From Sphingomonas populi (lineage in GTDB: Bacteria; Pseudomonadota; Alphaproteobacteria; Sphingomonadales; Sphingomonadaceae): DNA of 64,000 nucleotides. The stretch lies in the NCBI RefSeq assembly GCF_004208535.1, contig NZ_SGIS01000006.1:18342-82341 (forward strand). The letters are read 5' to 3'. Both the position numbers and the translations under genes were made by a program. Each line of letters begins with the position of its first letter. The first letter of the stretch is position 1. Below the pieces are notes generated by a model, which was given only the letters and a program-made list of their open reading frames with translations, did no database searches and had not been told where the DNA came from. Shown piece by piece: positions 9,258-17,258 of this stretch.

Positions 9258-9842
9258 ATGACCGAAGACCAAGTCCTTGCCGAATTCCGCGCCGCCGACG
9301 CGTTGCTCGAAGGGCATTTCATCCTGTCCTCGGGGCTGCGCAGCCCGCGCTACCTGCAATGCGCGCGCGTGCTGATGGACCCGCGTCGCGGCGCGCGGCT
9401 GGCCGAGGCGCTCGCCGCCAGCTTGCCGGCGGAGATTCGCGACAGCATTCAGGCGGTCGTATCGCCGGCGATGGGCGGGGTGATCGCGGGGCACGAGATG
9501 GGCCGCGCGCTCGGCGTCGAGGCGATGTTCCTGGAACGGCCCGAGGGCGTGTTCGAACTGCGCCGGGGCTTCCGCCTCGCGCCCGGCACGCGCGTGCTGA
9601 TGATGGAGGACGTGGTCACGACCGGCCTGTCCTCGCGCGAGGCGATCGCGGCGATCGGGCGCGCGGGCGGCGTGACCGTGGCGGCGGGATCGCTGGTCGA
9701 TCGCTCGAACGGGACCGCTGATCTCGGCGTGCCGTTCTTCCCGCTGGTCCGCATCGACGTGCCAACCTATGCCGCCGATGCGCTGCCGCCAGAGCTTGCG
9801 GCGATCCGGGCGATCAAGCCCGGCAGCCGGGCGGCGGCGTGA
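9258..9842 (+). CDS. pyrE: Orotate phosphoribosyltransferase
   Basis: PyrE makes orotidine 5'-phosphate from orotate and PRPP in pyrimidine synthesis. The 194-residue protein starts at the ATG at 9258 ([20 protein letters not shown]), matching the family; a TTG at 9228 would add ten residues. [10 protein letters not shown] is the N-terminal substrate loop, and the PRPP-binding motif is [14 protein letters not shown]. It is divergent from ctaC and leads the pyrE-pdxJ-acpS-lepB run. Confidence 0.96.
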   Translation: MTEDQVLAEFRAADALLEGHFILSSGLRSPRYLQCARVLMDPRRGARLAEALAASLPAEIRDSIQAVVSPAMGGVIAGHEMGRALGVEAMFLERPEGVFELRRGFRLAPGTRVLMMEDVVTTGLSSREAIAAIGRAGGVTVAAGSLVDRSNGTADLGVPFFPLVRIDVPTYAADALPPELAAIRAIKPGSRAAA

Positions 9843-9859
9843 CGGTCGCCACCCCCGCC

Positions 9860-9930
9860 CCGTTCGTCCCGAGCGAAGTCGAGGGACAGGCCCGGAACGC
9901 AGGTGCCTCGACTTCGCTCGGCACGAACGG
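9860..9930. repeat. 25-bp inverted repeat (sphingomonad REP-like element)
   Basis: The left arm 9860-9884 begins CCGTTCGTCCCGAGCGAAGT. The right arm 9906-9930 is its inverse with a single mismatch, separated by 21 bases. The element lies in the pyrE-pdxJ gap and ends 15 bases before the pdxJ start. A related, truncated copy is at 49340-49400. Confidence 0.85.
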
Positions 9931-9945
9931 AAAGGGTGCGCCCGC

Positions 9946-10674
9946 GTGACCAACACACTCCGCCTCGGCGTCAACATCGATCATGTCGCGACGGTGCGCA
10001 ATGCGCGTGGCGCGGGCTATCCCGATCCGGTGCGCGCGGCGCTGGTCGCCGCCGAGGCTGGCGCGGACGGCATCACCGCGCATCTGCGCGAGGACCGGCG
10101 CCACATCACCGACGACGATATCGCTCGGCTGTCGGCCGAGCTGACGATCCCGCTCAACTTCGAAATGGCAGCGACCGATGAGATGCGCGGCATCGCGCTG
10201 AAACATCGCCCGCACGCCGCCTGCATCGTCCCCGAAAAGCGCGAGGAGCGCACCACCGAGGGCGGGCTGGACGCGGCGGGGCAGTTCGCCCATCTCGCGC
10301 CGCTCGTCGCCGACCTGACGGGGGCGGGCATCCGCGTGTCGTTGTTCATCGAACCCTCGGCCGCGCAGATCGACGCGGCGGTGCGGCTCGGCGCGCCGGT
10401 CGTCGAACTGCATACCGGCCGCTATTGCGAGCTGTCGGGCGCGGATCAGGCGGAGGAGTTGCGGCGGATCGCCGACGCGGCGGCGCTGGCGGCGAAGAAC
10501 GGCATCGAGGTCCACGCCGGCCACGGGCTGACCTATGACAATGTCGCACCGATCGCCGCGATCCCGCAGGTGCGCGAGCTCAACATCGGCCATTTCCTGA
10601 TCGGCGAGGCGATTTTCCTCGGGCTGGCCGAGAGCGTGAAGCGGATGCGCGACGCGATGGACGCGGCGCGGTGA
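9946..10674 (+). CDS. pdxJ: Pyridoxine 5'-phosphate synthase
   Basis: PdxJ condenses 3-amino-2-oxopropyl phosphate with deoxyxylulose 5-phosphate to form pyridoxine phosphate. The 242-residue TIM-barrel protein begins at a GTG at 9946 ([20 protein letters not shown]). The family motifs [19 protein letters not shown] and [10 protein letters not shown] are present, as is the phosphate-binding [10 protein letters not shown]. The longer upstream frame is non-coding repeat, so the GTG is preferred. Confidence 0.96.
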   Translation: MTNTLRLGVNIDHVATVRNARGAGYPDPVRAALVAAEAGADGITAHLREDRRHITDDDIARLSAELTIPLNFEMAATDEMRGIALKHRPHAACIVPEKREERTTEGGLDAAGQFAHLAPLVADLTGAGIRVSLFIEPSAAQIDAAVRLGAPVVELHTGRYCELSGADQAEELRRIADAAALAAKNGIEVHAGHGLTYDNVAPIAAIPQVRELNIGHFLIGEAIFLGLAESVKRMRDAMDAAR

Positions 10675-10685
10675 TTGGCGATCAC

Positions 10686-10773
10686 CGTCGCCCCGGCGCA
10701 GGCCGGGGCCGCTGGATGTGGGGCAACCGGTTCGCCAGATTGCGCAGCGGCCCCGGCCTGCGCCGGGGCGACG
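10686..10773. repeat. Perfect 29-bp inverted repeat between pdxJ and acpS
   Basis: The arm 10686-10714 (starting CGTCGCCCCGGCGCAGGCCG) is repeated exactly in inverse at 10745-10773 across a 30-base spacer. It lies 8 bases before the acpS ATG, so it would form a strong hairpin in the acpS leader. No T-tract follows. It belongs to the same architectural class as the 2541-2614 element but differs in sequence. Confidence 0.85.
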
Positions 10774-10780
10774 GGGCTTT

Positions 10781-11191
10781 ATGATCATCGGCCTCGGCTC
10801 TGACCTGTGCAATATCGAGCGTATCCAGAACTCGCTCGACCGCTTCGGTGAGCGCTTCGAACAGCGCGTGTTCACCGATCTCGAACAGCGCAAGGCGGCG
10901 CGACGGCCACTCACCAAGGCGGGCACGCTCGCCAAGCGCTTCGCCGCGAAGGAAGCCTTTTCGAAGGCGGTGGGAACGGGCTTCCGCGCCGGCGTGTTCA
11001 TGAAGGATATCGGCGTCGTCAACGCCCCCTCGGGCGCGCCGACGCTGGCGCTGACTGGCGGCGCGCGCGCGAGGCTTGACGCGATCACGCCCGAAGGCCA
11101 CGTCGCATTGGTGCATCTGACGCTGACGGACGATCACCCCTGGGCACAGGCGTTCGTCATCATCGAAGCCGTACCGCGTACAGGAAGTTGA
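10781..11191 (+). CDS. acpS: Holo-acyl-carrier-protein synthase
   Basis: AcpS transfers 4'-phosphopantetheine from CoA to a serine of acyl carrier protein. The 136-residue protein matches the family length of about 130. It starts [15 protein letters not shown], with the magnesium-binding aspartate in GSDL, and has the second signature [15 protein letters not shown]. The start is the ATG at 10781; the frame upstream is in the inverted repeat. The pdxJ-acpS-lepB order is standard in alphaproteobacteria. Confidence 0.95.
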   Translation: MIIGLGSDLCNIERIQNSLDRFGERFEQRVFTDLEQRKAARRPLTKAGTLAKRFAAKEAFSKAVGTGFRAGVFMKDIGVVNAPSGAPTLALTGGARARLDAITPEGHVALVHLTLTDDHPWAQAFVIIEAVPRTGS

Positions 11192-11195
11192 CGGA

Positions 11196-12077
11196 ATGAG
11201 TGAGGACGTAGCGTTGGACCCCGTACACGAACCGGTCGAGACCGCCCGCCCCGCGCCGGCGCGCCGGACCGACTGGTGGGCGGAGGTACGCGGCATCGTC
11301 TGGCTGGTCCTCGCCGTGCTCGGCTTCCACACCTTCATCGCCAAGCCGTTCTACATCCCCTCCGAATCGATGCTGCCGGGGCTGGAGATCGGCGATCAAC
11401 TGGTGGTGAGCAAATTCCCTTATGGCTGGTCGTTCATCTCGCCGACCTTCCATTTGCTGCCGTTCATGCATGGCCGGCTGTTCGGCCGCCTGCCCGAGCG
11501 CGGCGACGTCGTGATCGTCACGCCGCCGGGCACCGAGACCGATTACATCAAGCGCGTGATCGGCCTGCCGGGCGAAACGTTGCAGGTGAAGGGCGGCGTG
11601 GTGTTCATCAACGGCGTCGCGCTGCAACGCGGCCCCATCCATGATGCGCTGATCCCGGTCGATACCAATACGAAGTGCAGCGATGACGTCTATCCGGGCG
11701 CGCTGGAGACGGGCGCGGACGGCAAGGCCTATTGCCGGCTGCCGCTCGTCACCGAGACGCTGCCCAACGGCCGCCATTACGACACGGTCGAGCTCGGCTA
11801 CAGCCGTGGCGACGATTACGGCCCGGTCAAGATCCCGGCCAACCACGTCTTCCTGATGGGCGACAATCGCGACCGCAGTTCGGACAGCCGCTTCCCGCTC
11901 GCCGCGCCCGATCTCGGCCTCGGCGGGCCGGTGCCGTGGGAATATCTCGGCGGTCGCGCGGAGTTCATCACCTTCTCGAAGAGCGGTGGCGGGACGTGGA
12001 ACCCGCTGACCTGGGGGCAGTCGTTCCGTGGCGGCCGCGCGGGCACCTCGCTCCATCCGGCGCGGAACCCGCAGTGA
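11196..12077 (+). CDS. lepB: Signal peptidase I
   Basis: LepB cleaves Sec and Tat signal peptides at the outer face of the inner membrane. The 293-residue protein has one N-terminal membrane helix (about 32-50). The catalytic serine is in IPSESM (Ser58) and the general-base lysine in DYIKRVIGLPGE (about Lys119). The C-terminal box GDNRDRSSDSR is intact. An insertion of about 50 residues lies between the lysine box and GDNRD. Its stop overlaps the next gene's GTG as GTGA. Confidence 0.96.
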   Translation: MSEDVALDPVHEPVETARPAPARRTDWWAEVRGIVWLVLAVLGFHTFIAKPFYIPSESMLPGLEIGDQLVVSKFPYGWSFISPTFHLLPFMHGRLFGRLPERGDVVIVTPPGTETDYIKRVIGLPGETLQVKGGVVFINGVALQRGPIHDALIPVDTNTKCSDDVYPGALETGADGKAYCRLPLVTETLPNGRHYDTVELGYSRGDDYGPVKIPANHVFLMGDNRDRSSDSRFPLAAPDLGLGGPVPWEYLGGRAEFITFSKSGGGTWNPLTWGQSFRGGRAGTSLHPARNPQ

Positions 12078-13159
12078 GCGAGACCGTACCGATCGAAATC
12101 TCGGCCGAGCCCGGCCCCAATGAGATGCGCGATCCCTTCGTCCGCAAGGAGATGAAGCGCGCAGCCGTGTGGTTCGGCATGGGCGGCGCGATCGCGCTGG
12201 TCGTGCTGCTGATCCAGCCGCTGCTCATCATCTTCGGCGGGCTGGTGTTCGCGGCGATGCTCGACGGCGGCGTGCGGCTGCTCGGCAAGGTGCTGCCGAT
12301 CCCGCGAGTCTGGCGGCTGGTGATCGTCGTGGTGCTGACGGTGATCTTCATCATCGGCACCGGCTATCTGACCGGGATGCAGGTCGCCGCGCAGTTCGAA
12401 CAGTTGCGCGCCACGCTGATGGCGCAGGCGATGCGGCTGATGGCGTGGCTCTCGAGCATCGGGCTGATGCCGGGCAAGGCCGATATCAACGGCATGATCC
12501 AGCAGGCGCTCGGCTCGTTCGGCAAGCTCACCTCCTGGGTCGGCACCGCGATCGGCGCGCTCACCAGCCTGGTGATGGTGATGGTGATCGGCCTGTTCAT
12601 CGCGATGGAGCCGCGCCTCTACGAGGCCGGGCTGCAATGGATGCTGCCGACCGACACGCGCCGCGAGTTCGCCATCACGATCGAGCGGATGGCGAAGACG
12701 ATGCGCAGCCTGCTCGCCGGGCGGTTGCTTGGCATGGCGCTGGAAGGCGTGATGACCGGCATTGCGCTCGCCTTCGCGGGCGTGCCGATGGCGTTGGTGC
12801 TCGGCATCATCACCGGCGTGCTGGCCTTCATCCCCAATATCGGCGCGATCGTGAGCGGGCTGATGATGGTCGCGGTCGGTTTTAGCGCGGGGCTCCATAC
12901 CGGCGTGCTGGCGATCGTGATCTATTTCGTGATCCAGACCTTCGACGGTTATGTCGTCATCCCGATGGTCGCACGCAAAACGGTCGATCTGCCGCCGGCG
13001 CTGACGCTGTCGGCGCAGATCCTGACCGGCACGTTGTTCGGCGTGCTCGGCCTCGCGCTCGCCGATCCGATGACGGCGATGATCAAGGTCGCACTGGAGC
13101 GCAATTCGGAGCGTACCGCGCGTAAGGATGCCGATGCGGCGGTCGAGGCCGACGGCTAG
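12074..13159 (+). CDS. AI-2E family permease (PerM/YdiK-like)
   Basis: This is a 361-residue polytopic protein of the AI-2E/PerM family, with about eight membrane helices in two blocks and a soluble stretch between (about residues 100-190). The characteristic C-terminal part GIITGVLAFIPNIGAIVSG and the following FDGYVVIPMVARKTVDLPPALTL are well conserved. Members exchange small molecules or ions; most have no assigned substrate, so none is claimed. The GTG at 12074 overlaps the lepB stop, giving tight coupling. In many alphaproteobacteria rnc and era follow lepB, and here this gene takes that place. Confidence 0.88.
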   Translation: MSETVPIEISAEPGPNEMRDPFVRKEMKRAAVWFGMGGAIALVVLLIQPLLIIFGGLVFAAMLDGGVRLLGKVLPIPRVWRLVIVVVLTVIFIIGTGYLTGMQVAAQFEQLRATLMAQAMRLMAWLSSIGLMPGKADINGMIQQALGSFGKLTSWVGTAIGALTSLVMVMVIGLFIAMEPRLYEAGLQWMLPTDTRREFAITIERMAKTMRSLLAGRLLGMALEGVMTGIALAFAGVPMALVLGIITGVLAFIPNIGAIVSGLMMVAVGFSAGLHTGVLAIVIYFVIQTFDGYVVIPMVARKTVDLPPALTLSAQILTGTLFGVLGLALADPMTAMIKVALERNSERTARKDADAAVEADG

Positions 13160-13201
13160 ACTCTGATCGATAGGGCCTGACGCGTTGCGAAAGCGCCGGG
13201 G

Positions 13202-14377
13202 TCAGACGCGTTCGCGAACCGGTGCGCGCAGGAACGACGCGCAGATCGGCAAGGCCAAAGCCGGAACGCTGGCCGGGGCGCGGATGCCGGCACGGCGCGC
13301 CAGCACAAGATCGTCGAACAGCGCGAGATAGGCGATTGCCGAATCGGCGCCCGGCTGCGGCACCGGCGCGGGGCGCAGGCGACCCGGCGCGAGCCAATGG
13401 TCGAGCGCCGCGACCAGCCCCGCCGAGTCGTTCGCATCGACCACCGTGCCGAGCGCCGGCGACGCGACGATCTCGCGCACCGCGACGCTCGATTCGGTCG
13501 CGACCACCGGGGTGCCCGCCGCCAGCGCCTCGCGCAGCACGCCGGGCACGCCTTCGAAATCGGAAACCAGCGCCAGCGCCGCCGCATGCTCGATCGCGAA
13601 GGTCGGATCGGCGACGTGGCCGGGCAGCATCACCCGCTCGCTCAGCCCCAAGGCGGCGACCTGCGCCTCCAGCGCGCCACGCGCCTCGCCTTCGCCGAGG
13701 ATCATCAGGCTGATATCGCGATCGGCAAGCCGGGCGAACGATGCGATCAGCCGATCCCAGCGCTTCTGCGGTGCAAGCCGCCCGACGCCGAGCAGAAAGC
13801 GCCCGGCGGGCACCGGCGACCGCGCGGCACCGGCGACGCGCTGGACCGGCGGGTTGGCGATGACGCTGAGCTTCGCTGCGGGCAAGCCGATCGTGCGGAT
13901 CGCCTCGGATTTCATCGCCGGCGTCATCGCGACGAGATGATCGACGAAATGGCGATGCCAGCCGAGCCACACGCGATAGGCCGGCGCGAGCGGCCAGCCC
14001 TGATCGCGGCGGTCGAGCGCGTTCGAGACCTTGGCGACGATCGGCGGACAGGCGCCGCCCAGCCGCAGCCGTATCCAGGCGGCGACGGCGGTGTAATGGT
14101 TGCCGGGGCAGAAAATCAGGTCCGGCCCGAGCCGCGCCGCGATCTCCGCCACGCCGACCATGCCGAGATAGGTGGCGTCGCCCAGTTCGATCACCTCGAC
14201 GCCCAACGGCACTTTCGCGGCGAGCGGGCCGGCAGCCTCGCCGATCACCAGCGTCACCCGCCTGCCGTGCGCGACCCACCCCGCCGCCAGACGGAGCAAG
14301 GCGTCTTCGACACCGCCGCCCTTGAGCGTCTGCGCATATGTCAGGATATGGGCAGATGGGGCGCGCGGGCTGAGCAT
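13202..14377 (-). CDS. Glycosyltransferase family 4
   Basis: The 391-residue protein has the two Rossmann-like domains of GT-B retaining glycosyltransferases. The N-terminal loop GGGVEDALLRLAAGW resembles the acceptor-side glycine loop. The C-terminal donor domain has GVGRLAPQKRWDRLI, the MLPGHV segment and the EX7E region in SDFEGVPGVLREALAAG. The chosen ATG at 14377 has an AAGGG ribosome site five bases upstream; a GTG at 14425 would add 16 residues. No membrane helix is evident. Sugar and acceptor are unknown. It is divergent from the membrane protein gene at 14540. Confidence 0.85.
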   Translation of the reverse strand: MLSPRAPSAHILTYAQTLKGGGVEDALLRLAAGWVAHGRRVTLVIGEAAGPLAAKVPLGVEVIELGDATYLGMVGVAEIAARLGPDLIFCPGNHYTAVAAWIRLRLGGACPPIVAKVSNALDRRDQGWPLAPAYRVWLGWHRHFVDHLVAMTPAMKSEAIRTIGLPAAKLSVIANPPVQRVAGAARSPVPAGRFLLGVGRLAPQKRWDRLIASFARLADRDISLMILGEGEARGALEAQVAALGLSERVMLPGHVADPTFAIEHAAALALVSDFEGVPGVLREALAAGTPVVATESSVAVREIVASPALGTVVDANDSAGLVAALDHWLAPGRLRPAPVPQPGADSAIAYLALFDDLVLARRAGIRAPASVPALALPICASFLRAPVRERV

Positions 14378-14539
14378 CAGGCCCTTCGTAACCCGTGATT
14401 GTCGCAAAAGTTTCGCAACCGACACGGAAAATGTTGCGGCGCGAAAATGCGGGAACTACGACAAACTTGGAGCATTGTTTGGTTCCGGGCGAGTCCGATC
14501 CGGTTTGCCGATCGGCCGATATCCGGCTAAGCGCCGCCT

Positions 14540-15529
14540 GTGCTCGACGCGATCGAGCGGTTACGGACTATCCAGGTGGACAATTTTCCCTTCGGGGCGG
14601 CGGCGCCGGCTCGTATCGTCGACGCTCCGGTTCCCCTTCCTCCCGATCTGGCGGGCCTTGAGCCGATGCAGACCCTCAAGCGCCGCTGGCCCTCCTATCT
14701 GGGCGCGGCGGTGACGGTGGTGATGGTGCTGCTGCTCGGGCGGCAATTGCTGGCGACTGGCCTCACCGGGCTGGTCAAAGCGCTTCCCGCCAGCCCGTGG
14801 TTCTATGTTTTCTTCCTGATGCTCTATTTCTCGTCGGTGACGGGCGACTATGTCATCTTTCGGAAATTGTGGCGGATTCCGCCGGAAGGCTTCGTCGCGC
14901 TGGCGAAGAAACGCATCGCCAACGACATGCTCAATTATTCGGGCGAGGCGTATTTCTACACCTGGGCGCGGCAGCGCACGTCGCTGGTGGCGGCGCCGTT
15001 CGGCGCGGTGAAGGATGTCAGCATCCTCTCCGCAATCGCCGGCAATGCCGTTACCCTGGGTATCACCGCGATCGCGCTGTCGCTCTACCTCGGCCTGCTC
15101 ACGCCGCACCAACAGCACATCGCGATCGGATCGACCGTGATCGTGTTCTTCATGTCGCTGCCGTTCCTGATCTTCTCCAAACGCGTCTTCTCGCTGGCGC
15201 GGCGGACCTTGTGGTGGATTTTCGGCGTGCATGTGCTGCGGCTCATCGCCGGATCGGTGCTGGTCGCGCTGACCTGGCATTTCGGCATGCCGAGCGAATC
15301 GGTCGGCATGTGGCTGCTGCTCGCGGCGCTCAGGATGATCGTGTCCCGCCTGCCACTCGTGCCAAACAAAGACCTTTTTTTCGCCTTATCCACTCCCCTT
15401 ATCGGTCAGAGTGACGAGGTCAGGAATCTTGTCGCCCTGACGGCGGGCCTCACGCTCGTCGTCCATGTGGTGCTGGTCGCGCTGTTCAGCCTGTCCGGGC
15501 TGTTGAGGAAGAGAAATGCAGGTTCGTAG
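14540..15529 (+). CDS. Polytopic membrane protein, possibly lysylphosphatidylglycerol-synthase-TM-like
   Basis: The 329-residue protein has a soluble N-terminus of about 50 residues and some seven to eight membrane helices. Features such as FSSVTGDYVIFRKLWRIP, a mid-protein cytosolic turn and RMIVSRLPLVPNKDLFF recall the lysylphosphatidylglycerol synthase TM region/UPF0104 flippase-like proteins. The similarity is weak and function is unknown. The start may be the GTG at 14540 or the ATG at 14666. It overlaps the next gene, a secreted DUF2141 protein, by 14 bases, and a GT4 gene follows, so an envelope lipid or glycan role is inferred. Confidence 0.7.
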   Translation: MLDAIERLRTIQVDNFPFGAAAPARIVDAPVPLPPDLAGLEPMQTLKRRWPSYLGAAVTVVMVLLLGRQLLATGLTGLVKALPASPWFYVFFLMLYFSSVTGDYVIFRKLWRIPPEGFVALAKKRIANDMLNYSGEAYFYTWARQRTSLVAAPFGAVKDVSILSAIAGNAVTLGITAIALSLYLGLLTPHQQHIAIGSTVIVFFMSLPFLIFSKRVFSLARRTLWWIFGVHVLRLIAGSVLVALTWHFGMPSESVGMWLLLAALRMIVSRLPLVPNKDLFFALSTPLIGQSDEVRNLVALTAGLTLVVHVVLVALFSLSGLLRKRNAGS

Positions 15530-16052
15530 TCTGGCGGCGCTCGCCGCCGCCCTCGTCGCCATCGGCGGCACCCCCGCTGCCGCGCAGGCCGGCGTGCTCG
15601 GCAGCGACAGCGCCGCCTGCACCAGCGGCGGCGGCCCGGCGATCCGAGTCAATGTCGATGGCCTCAAGGACCGGATCGGCGAGTTGAAGCTCGAACTCTA
15701 TCCCGCCAACGACGCCGATTTCCTGAAAGACGATCGCGATCTCATCAAGGAAGGCAAGTTCTTCCGCCGCGTCCGCGTGCCGACGCCCGCGACCGGCGCG
15801 ATCTCGCTGTGCATCAAGGCGCCGACGCCGGGCAAATACGCGCTGCTGTTCACGCACAACCGCGACGGCAAGAACAAGTTCAACTTCTGGTCGGACGGCG
15901 CCGGCTTCCCGAGCAACGTCCGGCTCGGGCGCGCGCGGCCCAGGCTCGACATGGCGACGATCACCGTACCCGAGGGCGTCGTCACCACCGACATCCACGC
16001 GCAATATCTGCGTGGCCTCGGCGGCTTCGGCCCGATGAACGCCGGGAGCTGA
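15516..16052 (+). CDS. Secreted DUF2141 protein
   Basis: The 178-residue protein has a Sec signal peptide (about 1-23, ending AAAQA) and a single domain of the DUF2141 family. The motif LCIKAPTPGKYALLFTHNRD and the DGKNKFNFWSDGAGFPSN segment are typical. DUF2141 proteins are periplasmic or surface beta-sandwich proteins without a defined activity. Two cysteines (Cys in AACTSG and in LCIKAP) could form a disulfide. The start overlaps the upstream membrane protein gene, and the GT4 gene begins 5 bases after the stop, so the three are almost certainly one transcript. Confidence 0.88.
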   Translation: MQVRSLAALAAALVAIGGTPAAAQAGVLGSDSAACTSGGGPAIRVNVDGLKDRIGELKLELYPANDADFLKDDRDLIKEGKFFRRVRVPTPATGAISLCIKAPTPGKYALLFTHNRDGKNKFNFWSDGAGFPSNVRLGRARPRLDMATITVPEGVVTTDIHAQYLRGLGGFGPMNAGS

Positions 16053-16057
16053 GCGCG

Positions 16058-17248
16058 ATGCGGATCGTCGACGTCAACGAATTCTATTCCCCGACCGGCG
16101 GCGGGGTCCGCACCTATATCGATCGCAAGATGGGCATCATGTCCGATCTCGGCCACGAACTGATCGTGATCGCGCCGGGCGAGAGGAACGAGATCGAGGA
16201 GCGGCCCGGCGGCGGGCGCGTCGTCTACATCAAGGCCGGGCGGTTGCCGTTCGACCGCAATTACGGCCTGTTCTGGGACCCGGCGCCGATCACCCATGCG
16301 CTCGACCGGCTCCAGCCCGATCTGGTCGAGACGTCGTCGCCGTGGCGGCCACCGTGGATCGTCGGCGGGTGGCAGGGCGATGCGGTGAAGACGTTCTTCA
16401 TGCACAACGACAATGTCGCCGCTTATGCGCTGCGCTGGTTCGAGCATCTCGCGCCGATCGACCGGATCGAGCGCGCGTTCCTCTGGTACAGCCGCTACAT
16501 GACCGGCTTTCTCGACCATTTCGACGCGGTCGTCACCAACGGCCCGGCGCTGGAGAAACGGCTGAAGGCGCGCGGCGTGCGGATCGACGCGTCGATGCCG
16601 CTCGGCATCGAAATCGGCCATTTCTCGCCCGATCTGCGCGACGAACGGCTGCGCGCCGCGTTGCTCGCGCAGTGCGGCCTGCCGCCGCATGGGCAATTGC
16701 TGCTTGGCCTCGGGCGGCATCATCCCGAGAAGCGCTGGCGGCTGGTGATCGACGCGGTCGAGCGCGCCGGCGCCGATCTGCCCGTCGGGCTGATCCTGCT
16801 CGGCGCTGGCGTCGAGACGCAGAAGATCGAGAAGCGTGTCGCCGGCAGCCCGCATATCCGGCTGTTCCGCCCGGTCTATGATCGCGAGCGGCTGGCGCGG
16901 ATCATGGCGAGCTGCGACGCGCTGATCCACGGATCGGAGGCCGAACCGTTTGGTCTGGTCGCGTCGGAGGCGATGGCGGCGGGATTGCCGCTGATCGTGC
17001 CCGACACCGGCGGCTGCGCCGAAGTCGCCGATCCGCGCTCGTCCGAGCTGTACACTGCGCGCGACGCCGGTTCGGCGGCGCTGGCGATCGCGCGGCTGTT
17101 CGCGCGCGACCAGCCGCTGCTGCGCCGGGCCGCGCGCGTCGCCGCCGGCAAGGTCCGCAGCGACCGCGAGCATACTGTCGAACTGATGGACTATTACGAG
17201 AGCCTGGTCCGCGCCAAGCGCGACGGCAAGCGACTCAACGTAGCCTGA
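16058..17248 (+). CDS. Glycosyltransferase family 4 (lipid or envelope glycosylation)
   Basis: The 396-residue GT-B protein begins MRIVDVNEFYSPTGGGVRTY, with the glycine-rich acceptor loop. It has the donor-binding segments GLGRHHPEKRWRLVI and IHGSEAEPFGLVASEAMAAG, the latter containing the EX7E pair expected for a retaining GT4. It resembles glycosyltransferases that add hexoses to lipids, but the acceptor cannot be read directly. The start at 16058 follows DUF2141 by 5 bases. It ends 10 bases from the convergent GT39-like gene. Confidence 0.87.
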   Translation: MRIVDVNEFYSPTGGGVRTYIDRKMGIMSDLGHELIVIAPGERNEIEERPGGGRVVYIKAGRLPFDRNYGLFWDPAPITHALDRLQPDLVETSSPWRPPWIVGGWQGDAVKTFFMHNDNVAAYALRWFEHLAPIDRIERAFLWYSRYMTGFLDHFDAVVTNGPALEKRLKARGVRIDASMPLGIEIGHFSPDLRDERLRAALLAQCGLPPHGQLLLGLGRHHPEKRWRLVIDAVERAGADLPVGLILLGAGVETQKIEKRVAGSPHIRLFRPVYDRERLARIMASCDALIHGSEAEPFGLVASEAMAAGLPLIVPDTGGCAEVADPRSSELYTARDAGSAALAIARLFARDQPLLRRAARVAAGKVRSDREHTVELMDYYESLVRAKRDGKRLNVA

Positions 17249-17258
17249 TCCGTCCGGT

